Assembly: GCA_964608595.1 (NCBI GenBank)
Contig: CAZSOU010000093.1
Location: 1-10,419, forward strand
From: Oleiagrimonas sp964608595
GTDB lineage: Bacteria > Pseudomonadota > Gammaproteobacteria > Xanthomonadales > Rhodanobacteraceae
Direction of reading: 5' to 3'
DNA length: 10,419 nucleotides
Shown one piece after another: positions 1-7,600 of this stretch; within the stretch, counting starts at the first letter, position 1; the number at the start of each line of letters is the position of its first letter. Both the position numbers and the translations under genes were made by a program. Under the pieces are notes generated by a model that ran no database searches, was not told the DNA's origin, and worked only from the letters and a program-made list of their open reading frames with translations.

Positions 1-345
1 GTGCCGGGCCATGAAATCCTTGGCGAAGGTCTTGGAGCCTTCCAGTTGCGCGGCCACGCGGCGCGGCCCGAAACAGCGCAGGCCGGCGGCGCGGAACTTG
101 TCCACGATGCCCGCCACCAGCGGCGCCTCGGGGCCGATCACGGTCAGCGTCACCTGCTCGCGCTGCGCCAGGTCCAGCAACCCGGCCACGTCGGTCGCCG
201 CCACGTCCGTGTTGCGCAGTCTCGACTCGCGCGCGGTACCGGCATTGCCGGGCGCCACCAGCACCTCGTCCACGCGCGGCGACTGCGCCAGTTTCCATGC
301 CAAGGCATGCTCGCGACCGCCGCCGCCGACCACCAGAATTTTCAT
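1..345 (-). CDS. purD: Phosphoribosylamine-glycine ligase (GAR synthetase), N-terminal part, cut by window edge
   Basis: PurD joins phosphoribosylamine and glycine using ATP, the second step of de novo purine synthesis in the cytosol. Only the first 115 codons are present; the gene runs off the left edge. The product starts MKILVVGGGGREHALAWKL, which holds the family's glycine-rich N-terminal loop. It continues through a VIGPEAPLV stretch (about residues 69-77) and a CFGP...LEGSK.FAK.FM stretch near the end of the visible part, both typical of the PurD N domain before the ATP-grasp domain. The ATG at 345 is supported by a GGAG Shine-Dalgarno (351-354) five bases upstream. The gene lies 84 bp downstream of res on the same strand with no convincing terminator between, so some read-through from the defence operon is possible. 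GC content is visibly higher than in the defence genes. Confidence 0.95.
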   Translation of the reverse strand, partial: MKILVVGGGGREHALAWKLAQSPRVDEVLVAPGNAGTARESRLRNTDVAATDVAGLLDLAQREQVTLTVIGPEAPLVAGIVDKFRAAGLRCFGPRRVAAQLEGSKTFAKDFMARH

Positions 346-429
346 GAATGCTCCGTCCTATCCACCACGCCACGCGCACCGGGCCGCCCATGATGCCGCA
401 AAGTGGGACGGCACAAAACCGACTCGTGG
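346..429 (-). other. Intergenic gap between res and purD
   Basis: These 84 bases hold the purD Shine-Dalgarno (351-358) and, on the minus strand, a weak five-base stem (TGCCG with CGGCA, ten-base loop) not followed by a T run. I see no confident promoter and no intrinsic terminator. purD must either have a weak promoter here or depend partly on read-through from res. Confidence 0.5.
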
Positions 430-3246
430 TCAATCCGCATGCCGATCCAGGATGTCCTGAATTCGCTCCATATCAAAAGCCACGTCCCAGCACCATGTCC
501 CGAACCCGCCCTTGGCATTGACACCCTCGGCCCAGGTCTCGAGCGCCGCACGCTTGGCTTTGTTCTGGTCGCTGTCTTGCCCCTTGATTTCCAATACCAG
601 CATCTTGCCGTTGGCCAGGCGGATCAGAAAATCCGGTATGAAGCGGCGCATCGAGCCATTCCACAAGTAATGCACTTGAAACCCCAGATGATCATTCTTG
701 GCATACGCCATGACATGGGCACTGGATTCAAACACATTGGCCACATGCGCCTCCCAGGCGCTGTCCACGACCAGATGGCTGATCTGTGATTTTTGCGCCG
801 GCTGGCAACGTTTGGTGGTGTACCAAGTGCGCATGTAGCGCGTTGATCCAATCGGAAAATCCTCGTCAAACACCGGTTCGACGTGCTCGCGATTGTCCTC
901 AGACAAGTGTCGATCCAGATGCTGCACGATGCGGTCAATGTTCAAGGAAATCAGAATGCGCTTGCGCAACGCATCCTGATGAAAGTGCGACGGTATCCGC
1001 AACTTGTCCGATGCAATGAACCGCTCGACGATACGCACCAGCTGTAACGACAAATACTCGGGTCCACCCTTGAAACGACCCTGCATGTTGGCAAACAACT
1101 TGCGCACAGCCGTGAAAATCAGGCGTTGCTGGCGGAACTCGTCCGGTAGTGTTTCCAAGTCGATGGCCGTGATCTGGTCCCAGGCCGTTGCACCCCCGAG
1201 AGCTGGGGCGATTTCCGCTTTCAACGGCGTGGCTGCAGGGTTCAGCTTCAACGGCTCGACAGATTTCCAATCCAGAACCAACTCGGGGCGCAGGACCACA
1301 TCCACACGCAACACGTTTGGCCAACGTACTTCCAGTGCGTTGCGCTCGGGGAGCGATTCAATTTGCGTGCTCGGCTTGGGGGGTGGCGGCGTTTCTCCGC
1401 CTGCGCCCACGTCCTGAAAAATCGACAGTGGCACACCGAATACATTGACGTATTCGGGCTTGAACAGTTCACGCTCGACACCGTCCGGGCCAGTCACCCA
1501 CTCTTTGTCATAACTGACGCGGCGCAAGCCGCGACCTATCACCTGTTCGCAAAGAAGCTGGCTGGTGAAAGCGCGCAGCCCCATGATGTGGGTCACGTTC
1601 TTGGCATCCCAGCCCTCGGACAGCATGGCCACCGACACCACGTTTTGCAGACTCTGCCCAGGCTGCCCACGCTTGCCCACACTGTCGACGATGGCACGCA
1701 GCAAATCTTCCTTTTTCCGCGCCAGCAGTTCCTTCTCACGATCCACCGGCAGTTCCGCTGCCTTGATGATTTGTGCCAGACGCGCGTCGTAAGCCTTGTC
1801 GGCAGCCGCATTTTCACCGGCCTCGGCCTTTTCCAGCACTTTCGAGTCCACACGCAAAGTGCGCTCGGGGCACTTCAGTTCGGGCCAATGCGCGTCACCG
1901 CTGTTGAAGTAGTGTTCCACGCGCGCTGCCGTTTCGGTGCGATTGCACACGGTCAGCATGACCGGTGGCGAGGTGTGCCCTGCGGCTTGCCAATCGGCCA
2001 GCGCCTGCCGCCAATCGGCGCCGAGCAGGGTATAGGCCTGCTGCAACAACTGCGGCAACGGCTCATGTGGCTGAGCACCCCGGCGATTCAAGTCGTCGCG
2101 GACTTCGGCCTCGCGGTAAAGGTGGTACAGCTTGGGCCGCAGCGTCTGCGTATCCGGCACGATGCCATCGCGTACCACCACGCGCGGCGTCTTCACCAGA
2201 CCGGCTTCGATGGCATCGTTGAGGCCGAAATCCGAAATGATCCAGTCAAACAGTCCCTGTTCGGTATTGGCCTTGCCGGTCGGCGCGAACGGCGTGGCCG
2301 AGAGGTCAAAGCAACGCTGGATACGCAACTGGCCGTGGATGCGATCCAGGCCTTCGATCCAACGTGTCGCCTCGTCCAGGTCGATACCCTGCTCCGCCGC
2401 CTGCTTTTTGCTGATCTTTACATCCGCCGGCTTGCGGTAAGCATGATGGGCCTCGTCGTTGATCACGAGGATGTCGCGACAAGTCGCCAAATCGCCCAGC
2501 ACCCGGCGCACGAAGGCCTTGTCGCTTTCCTTGCCCTTGCGCACCACCGAACGCACCGCTTCTTTCAGCGGCATCAACGTGTGCCAGTTCTCAACCTGCA
2601 ACTGCACCCGGTTGAGCTTCTGACGCATCGCATCGGACGGGCACAACGCGAACGCGTCGTAGACATTGTCCACATGTCCGGGATGCAAAACCTGCAGGCG
2701 TTCCTTGACCGTAAGGCCCGGAGCCACCACGAAAACGGCACTGGAAAAGTCCTTGCCACGCGCGGGATAAGTCAACGCGTTCAGCGCCTGCCAGGTGATG
2801 ACCATGCCCATCACCAGTGTCTTGCCGCTGCCGGTAGCCATCTTGTTGCACAAACGCTCCCAGGCACCGCCGTCGCCGGGCACAAAAATGCCCTGCTTGT
2901 GTTCAGGCGACGCTTCGACCCACCAGATCAGGGTTTCGATGGCCTCCAACTGGCAAAAATAAAACGGGTAGTCGCGTGCCTCGCGGTCATGCCAGTGTTC
3001 AAGCAGTCGGCGTGTAACGCTGGTGATCCCCGGACACCCGGCCTCGCGCCAGGCATCGACACGCTCGCGGATGGCGTTGACCCGATCCAGCGACTCAGTG
3101 CGACGCGTGTTGTTGCGCGTGTCGAAAATCTCGTAGCCCGCCGGGCGACGGCCGTGTTCGAGCTTCAGATTGCCTTGGTCATTGCGCCAATGCAGTTCCG
3201 GGCGGTCGTAGGGCGAATTGAGGATCAGTGACTTGGGCGTGGTCAC
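430..3246 (-). CDS. res: Type III restriction endonuclease subunit (Res): SF2 helicase plus PD-(D/E)XK nuclease
   Basis: Res is the ATP-dependent translocase and nuclease of a type III restriction-modification system; with Mod it cuts unmodified DNA. The 938-residue product shows ordered SF2 helicase motifs: Walker A MATGSGKT (136-143), DEAH box (264-267), motif III SAT (316-318), and motif VI QVIGRGLRR (568-576). A C-terminal PD-(D/E)XK nuclease site follows, with P871-D872, E886 and K888 in the LEIKG stretch. All key residues are intact, so it should be active. I chose the GTG at 3246 because AAGGTG (3254-3259) lies seven bases upstream, the protein then starts TTPKSLILNSPYDRPELHW without a basic shadow tail, and the start overlaps the preceding stop as GTGA. 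The open frame extends 30 codons further upstream, but only inside the chaperone gene. It is the last gene of the mod-mqsR-mqsA-secB-res operon. Confidence 0.95.
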   Translation of the reverse strand: MTTPKSLILNSPYDRPELHWRNDQGNLKLEHGRRPAGYEIFDTRNNTRRTESLDRVNAIRERVDAWREAGCPGITSVTRRLLEHWHDREARDYPFYFCQLEAIETLIWWVEASPEHKQGIFVPGDGGAWERLCNKMATGSGKTLVMGMVITWQALNALTYPARGKDFSSAVFVVAPGLTVKERLQVLHPGHVDNVYDAFALCPSDAMRQKLNRVQLQVENWHTLMPLKEAVRSVVRKGKESDKAFVRRVLGDLATCRDILVINDEAHHAYRKPADVKISKKQAAEQGIDLDEATRWIEGLDRIHGQLRIQRCFDLSATPFAPTGKANTEQGLFDWIISDFGLNDAIEAGLVKTPRVVVRDGIVPDTQTLRPKLYHLYREAEVRDDLNRRGAQPHEPLPQLLQQAYTLLGADWRQALADWQAAGHTSPPVMLTVCNRTETAARVEHYFNSGDAHWPELKCPERTLRVDSKVLEKAEAGENAAADKAYDARLAQIIKAAELPVDREKELLARKKEDLLRAIVDSVGKRGQPGQSLQNVVSVAMLSEGWDAKNVTHIMGLRAFTSQLLCEQVIGRGLRRVSYDKEWVTGPDGVERELFKPEYVNVFGVPLSIFQDVGAGGETPPPPKPSTQIESLPERNALEVRWPNVLRVDVVLRPELVLDWKSVEPLKLNPAATPLKAEIAPALGGATAWDQITAIDLETLPDEFRQQRLIFTAVRKLFANMQGRFKGGPEYLSLQLVRIVERFIASDKLRIPSHFHQDALRKRILISLNIDRIVQHLDRHLSEDNREHVEPVFDEDFPIGSTRYMRTWYTTKRCQPAQKSQISHLVVDSAWEAHVANVFESSAHVMAYAKNDHLGFQVHYLWNGSMRRFIPDFLIRLANGKMLVLEIKGQDSDQNKAKRAALETWAEGVNAKGGFGTWCWDVAFDMERIQDILDRHAD

Positions 3247-3707
3247 AAAACAGCACCTTCGTACAGAGGTACCTCCAACCGCGGCAAGCGTCCTCGCCCG
3301 ACGATGTTGAACACGTGCTCGCGCCAGAACGGCCACACATTGTGAATGACGTTGAATTCGGCAAACGCCCGGATCGCCTCCTCGGGCAAATCCTCATTCA
3401 ACTCATACTCCACGAGGTAATCCGCTTCGATCACAAACAGCGGCACGGGCTCGCCCTCTGTCGTTTTCGGCACCACCCGCGTACCCAACGAAACACGTAC
3501 CTGTAGCAGACGTTGCTCGGGATTGTCGTCCACCCCCGTGCTACCGACCGCGTACGTGACCCCGCGCTTGTGCTGCTGCAAAGCCTCCAGCTCCTCACCT
3601 CCCACATCCTTGATCGGACGCTCGAAACGAGCCTGGTACAAGGCAATATCCCGCAACTTCAAGGCTTTGGTCGCACGAACGATAAGCGTGCGCTGCATCT
3701 TTTCCAT
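3243..3707 (-). CDS. SecB-like chaperone of a toxin-antitoxin-chaperone (TAC) module
   Basis: The 154-residue product has the length of E. coli SecB (155). Its C-terminal third matches the SecB fold: an acidic beta strand (LFVIEADYLVEYEL, 90-103), then a helical FAEFNVIHNVWPFWRE segment (115-130) and VGRGRLPRLEVPLY (136-149), which aligns with the N..FPYARE...SRG..P.L..P end of SecB. In TAC modules such a chaperone binds the antitoxin's C-terminal extension, keeping it folded and protected from proteases; its position right after mqsA indicates that role. I chose the ATG at 3707: it begins one base after the mqsA stop (TGACATG), and residues encoded further upstream are shadow of mqsA. An ATG three codons later (3698) is possible. 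The stop overlaps the res start by four bases. A general export SecB is less likely given the location and the divergence. Confidence 0.85.
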   Translation of the reverse strand: MEKMQRTLIVRATKALKLRDIALYQARFERPIKDVGGEELEALQQHKRGVTYAVGSTGVDDNPEQRLLQVRVSLGTRVVPKTTEGEPVPLFVIEADYLVEYELNEDLPEEAIRAFAEFNVIHNVWPFWREHVFNIVGRGRLPRLEVPLYEGAVL

Positions 3708-3708
3708 G

Positions 3709-4263
3709 TCAGGCTGCCTGCCATTCGGCGCGGTCGACTTCCACCACGACACCGGCAACGGTACGTGACCGGTATTGCGGATCATTGACACATACAGGCG
3801 TGCCATCGGCATAGCTCGTACTCACACGCTCGGCTGACACCGCCACCCCGGCCATCTCCTGCAACGCAGGCAACAGGTACGGGCACAGGTCGATCAACCG
3901 CAACAATCGATCCATCGCGACGCTCTGAATGACTTCGCCGCGCTCATATTTTGAAAACGCGTTGGCTCCGCCGCCAAACAAGGCAGCCGCGTCCTGTTGA
4001 GTCAAATTCAGCTCACGCCGTATGGCGACGATCTCATCCGCCACAAGCAGACGATCCGCCGCACGCTTGGCGTCGGCAACTTTCTTCTGGTTGTGCCGGA
4101 TTTGCGCGGTCAGCACCGGCTCCTCACCGCAAACATCGCACACCGAATGCTCGAGACCGCGCACCGTGAGCGTGCGGCCCCCGTGTTTGATAGCGAGGTC
4201 GTGGACTGCGGGGGTCAGGTGGCCCTCCTCGCAGATGGGGCAAATCAAAGTCGTGTCGTTCAT
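3709..4263 (-). CDS. mqsA: MqsA-family antitoxin with zinc domain, HTH_XRE domain and C-terminal extension
   Basis: This is the antitoxin and autorepressor that binds and neutralises the MqsR toxin. The 184-residue product opens with a zinc site C8-x2-C11 and C42-x2-C45, the same spacing as C3/C6/C37/C40 of E. coli MqsA. An HTH domain follows at about 74-136, with the signature FGGGANAFSKYERGE (96-110), almost the same as FGGGVNAFSRYEKG in E. coli; the DNA-contacting Asn is kept (N101) and the Arg is Lys (K105). E. coli MqsA ends soon after this domain (131 residues), whereas this protein continues for about 47 residues (138-184). In chaperone-dependent systems such a tail is the chaperone-addiction (ChAD) segment, and a SecB-like gene follows directly. 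The ATG at 4263 has AGGTGA (4268-4273) four bases upstream, overlapping the mqsR stop. Confidence 0.93.
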   Translation of the reverse strand: MNDTTLICPICEEGHLTPAVHDLAIKHGGRTLTVRGLEHSVCDVCGEEPVLTAQIRHNQKKVADAKRAADRLLVADEIVAIRRELNLTQQDAAALFGGGANAFSKYERGEVIQSVAMDRLLRLIDLCPYLLPALQEMAGVAVSAERVSTSYADGTPVCVNDPQYRSRTVAGVVVEVDRAEWQAA

Positions 4264-4267
4264 GATT

Positions 4268-4612
4268 TCACCTGTGACGATGAAAGGAGCACAGTTCCAC
4301 CGTGATGGTGGACTTGGTCAGCATCAGCTTCACGTACAGATCGTCAGGGCCACCGGCGGAAGGAACACGCCAGCGACAGTGATAGACGTCCTGCCAACGC
4401 TTTTGGTGGACTGGACGCTCCGAGTGTTGAAAGTGCTTTTCTTCCAGACATGCGATGCATTGGCAAACCTCCCCCAAGGTGTAACCCAGATTGACGACAT
4501 CTCTTTCAACCGTCCGCGACCGATAGTTCACGTGCTCGCTCTGGGCCAAACGCCTGACATGGCCCAAGTCGTAAGCAGGGTAATCGCGGCGCTCCTTTTC
4601 TTGGCTAACCAT
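4268..4612 (-). CDS. mqsR: MqsR-family mRNA interferase toxin, divergent
   Basis: MqsR toxins are ribosome-independent endoribonucleases of the RelE/YoeB fold; E. coli MqsR cuts mRNA mainly at GCU. The 114-residue product shows YDLGHVRRL (14-22), a hallmark F..S (F61, S64), the diagnostic WQDVY (73-77), and LYVKL (92-96) in the order of E. coli MqsR. Of residues proposed as catalytic in E. coli (K56, Q68, Y81, K96), Q74 and Y93 are kept, but the two lysine positions align with H63 and H111. Four cysteines (C50, C52, C55, C78) are also notable. The ATG at 4612 is the only suitable start; AGGGGAAG (4621-4628) lies eight bases upstream. It begins 24 bp after the mod stop and ends four bases before mqsA. 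The toxin-first order is typical of mqsRA. The family call is firm; activity is inferred. Confidence 0.9.
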   Translation of the reverse strand: MVSQEKERRDYPAYDLGHVRRLAQSEHVNYRSRTVERDVVNLGYTLGEVCQCIACLEEKHFQHSERPVHQKRWQDVYHCRWRVPSAGGPDDLYVKLMLTKSTITVELCSFHRHR

Positions 4613-4620
4613 TATGGTTA
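4606..4620. promoter_or_regulatory. Candidate MqsA operator palindrome on the mqsR start codon
   Basis: The plus strand reads TAACCAT-T-ATGGTTA, a perfect inverted repeat with seven-base arms and one central base. Its core has the form ACC-N5-GGT, as in the E. coli mqsRA operator core (ACCTTTTAGGT, from memory of the literature). It covers the mqsR ATG (4610-4612) and the -10 of the promoter described separately, so MqsA bound here could block initiation. Position and form are seen; binding is inferred. Confidence 0.6.
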
Positions 4621-4640
4621 CTTCCCCTGAACCTTGTCAA
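4611..4640 (-). promoter_or_regulatory. Candidate sigma70 promoter at the mod/mqsR junction
   Basis: On the minus strand a perfect -35, TTGACA (4635-4640), overlaps the mod stop codon. It is followed after 18 bp by CATAAT (4611-4616), five of six matches to TATAAT. Transcription would start near 4604, inside mqsR and downstream of its ATG, so this promoter would make mqsA-chaperone-res mRNA rather than an mqsR message. The elements are seen; activity is inferred. Confidence 0.5.
4621..4628 (-). promoter_or_regulatory. Ribosome binding site of mqsR
   Basis: AGGGGAAG on the minus strand lies eight bases before the mqsR ATG and decides that start. It is present only in mRNA that reads through from mod or begins upstream of about 4630, so toxin synthesis should depend on longer transcripts. 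Confidence 0.7.
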
Positions 4641-7600
4641 ACCAGCGGTATCACCTTCAGCGACTCGATACCGCGGTCGTCGACGATCTTGACCGCAATA
4701 CGTTGATTTTCGCCGATCTCGAAAGGCAGTGAGACGGTACCATGGAAGGCATCCAGACGAGTTTCGTCCAGTTCGGCGCGGATGGATTTCTTGAGCTTCA
4801 TCCAGCCGTCCTTGCTGCCAGCCATGGGGAAGAACACCTGGCGCGGGTACAGGCTGCGCTCGTCGTAGTCGGTGTCCAGCAGCCACATGGCGATCTTCTT
4901 CTTGCCACCCGATTCCAGCTCGCCACTGCGAGTGTCGAAGTAGTCGAAACCGTGGACCTCCACCTCGAACTGGCCATCCTTGCGCCGACGCACTTCCACC
5001 TCGGGCTGGCCCATCAACCAGAAGCTCTGGTTGGTACGCTGTTTTTTCTTCAGGTCCTCGGTCAACAGGTCGGTATTCATCTGCGCTTTGAGCAACGTCA
5101 CGCCCGGCCAGCGGGTTTCGTCGATGTCCTTGGCCGCCTCGGGGTCGAAAGTGAAGGCGGCGAAGATGATGAACTTCGGGGCCGGACGCAATTTTTCCGC
5201 CTCGTTCAAGGCCAGCTGCACCTGACGCTGTTCCAGCGCCGCATGCTCGGGGCCGAAGCTGACCACCACGCGGTCGCCGCTGTCGGCCAACGTGCCGGTG
5301 CAGTGCAGGTAAGCGGTGCCAGCCAAGGTTTCCAGCTCGGCAAATTTCAGGATCTGGCCACCCTTGCCGCGAATGCCGGTCTTGAGCAGCTCGTCGCGCC
5401 AGCCGTGCTGGCGGGCCGATTCACCCGAGCGCGCGATGGCCGTGTCGGAATCCTTCGGCTGTTCGGCTTCGTCCAGTGCCAGCACCGTGGCGAAGGGCAC
5501 CGCCTCGACCGTGAATGGCCCGGTGATGCGCAGCTTGTCGCGGTTGACCCGCGGCTGGTCGAACAGTGTCTCGTGGCTGGCGTGCGCGGCAATGGAGTCA
5601 TCCATCTTTTGCTGCATGGCCTGGCGCGCGGCGTGGAAGGCGTCAAACGTCTTGCGCGCGGCCGCAGGCCAATCCTCGGGAAAATCAAACGGTACTTCCC
5701 ATTCCAGCAAGGCGTTGGAAGGGGCCTTCTCACCCGCAGGCAAGGTTCGAGTCTTCCCCTGGGCAGCAAAGTCAACGGTCGTTCCCTTGCGCCCGCCTTC
5801 GGTCACCTTGAACGGTGCCGCCTTGCCCGCACGCAAGGCGGCGTTGAGATCGACCAGCGCCTGCATGATGGCCGGGTGCATCCTGGCGTGAATCTCGTCG
5901 ATTTCCGGATTGTTGGCGATGGACTTCAAGGTGACGTGCGGCACCGTCTTGTAGATGAAGCCCGAGGTCAGGCCCTCGTGCGGGTATTTGAGGTCGTAGT
6001 AGTCGTAGCTGGCGGTCATCAGCCGCTGCTTGGCCAGCGTCACGGCCACGCGCGAGGTGTCGCAGGTGATCCAGCGCCGGCCCCATTTTTCGGCCACGTA
6101 CGCGGTGGTGCCGGAGCCGCAGGTGGGGTCCAGCACCAGGTCGCCGGGGTCGGTGGTCATCAGAAGGCAGCGTTCGATGACTTTCTGCCCCGTTTGAACG
6201 ACGTAAAGCTTCTCATCCCCAAACCCACCAGATCCCGTGTCACCCCATTTGTCAGTTACAGGCCGCAAAGCAAAGTCGTCAAGTAGGCGCTTGTAGTAGA
6301 GTCCGGCCCCAGACGCTTCAAGTCGCCCTGCCCTCGCCAAATGATCCATCCCTGGCGCCGTCGTTTTCCATTGTCGAGAGCTTGGCGTCGTAAAACTTGA
6401 CCCATTGAATTCATACTCAAAAAGGCAGCTTCGAACGTTGTTGTTTTGTCCGGTTAGGTTATCGATTCGATAGCGACGACCAGCCTCATCAAATTTCTTG
6501 TAGTTTCCGAAATCAGCATCTTCCTCATCGGAAATTTTGGTCATGTTGAGCTGGCGGAATTTCACGGATGACAACTTCTTTGCGTACCAGATCAAGTAGT
6601 CCTGCGTAACGGGAACGAGCGTTGCTCCGAATCCAGCGGTTTTCGTAACCGTGATCACACGGCAAAAATTATCGACACCGAAAATTTCATCTAACAAATT
6701 GCGGACAAGATGCAGATTCTCATCCGAAATCTGCACGAACACGCTGCCCGACTCGCTCAACAGCTCGCGTGCCAACAGCAGCCGATCGCGCAGGTAGGTG
6801 AGGTAGGAGTGGATGCCCAACTCCCAGGTGTCACGGAAGGCCTTGATCATTTCCGGCTCGGCGGTGAGGTCTTCGTCCTTGCGATCCTTGACGTCGCGCT
6901 TGCCGACGAAAGGCTGGAAGTTGGAGCCGTACTTGATGCCGTAGGGTGGGTCGATGTAGATCATCTGCACCTGCCCGGCCATGGATTCCTTCTGGATCAG
7001 CGAATTCATCACCAGCAGCGAATCGCCGGCGATCAGGCGGTTGGCCCAGCCGCGGTCGTGCTTGTAGAACTCGATGGCCTCGCGCAGTGGCAGCGGGCGG
7101 TCGAACCAGGCGCGGAACATGTCGTCCTGGTATTGCGCACCATCTTCGCCGACCTTGCCGCCCTTGAGGCGCTTTTTCAGCGCCGCCAGGATGGTGGCCG
7201 GGTCGATGCGCTCGTGCACGTGCAGCGACACGGTATCGACCGCGAAACTGGTGCGCTCGGCCTTGCCGGTCCAGGCCAGATACGGCGCGGCCTGGCGTTT
7301 CAGTTGCTCCAGCGCCTTGCGCATGGTCGCGTCGTCGCCGCTGGCGAGCGCATCGTCGATCAGCTTCTCGATATCGTGACGGCCAATGTCGAATTGCAAC
7401 GCCGGGTCGATGTGCGGGTCCCAGGCGTAGGTGGTTTCGCGCTCGTCGGTATCATCCTGCGCGTTGACCAGGCCCACTTCCGGGTTGTTGATGCGCTTGT
7501 CGGCGTGGCGATAGGCCAGCACCTTGTCTTCGTCCACGCCCTTGCGCTTGCCACGCGTGGGTTCGCCCGGCTTGCGCACGTGGATGGGCAGGCCCGATTG

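Noticed and set aside
366..420. Intrinsic terminator between res and purD
   Set aside because: The only stem is five base pairs with a ten-base loop and no following T run.
1363..3231. Long plus-strand open frame of 622 codons opposite res
   Set aside because: It is the antisense of a complete Res with all helicase and nuclease motifs, has no recognisable domain, and is His/Arg/Gln-rich as expected of GC-rich antisense frames.
3247..3336. Upstream extension of res by 30 codons
   Set aside because: Residues are Arg/Ala-rich shadow of the chaperone gene, and the GTG at 3246 has a good ribosome site and the usual GTGA coupling.
3708..3812. Upstream extension of the SecB-like gene by 35 codons
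   Set aside because: Would lie inside mqsA out of frame; the product length from 3707 matches SecB and the start follows the mqsA stop by one base.
4263..4268. HigB-HigA type toxin-antitoxin pair
   Set aside because: HigBA-SecB modules are the best-known TAC type, but WQDVY in the toxin and the N-terminal four-cysteine zinc domain plus FGGGANAFS in the antitoxin identify MqsRA.
4742..6286. Plus-strand open frame of 514 codons opposite mod
   Set aside because: No domain or ribosome site; lies opposite the well-supported Mod C-terminal half.
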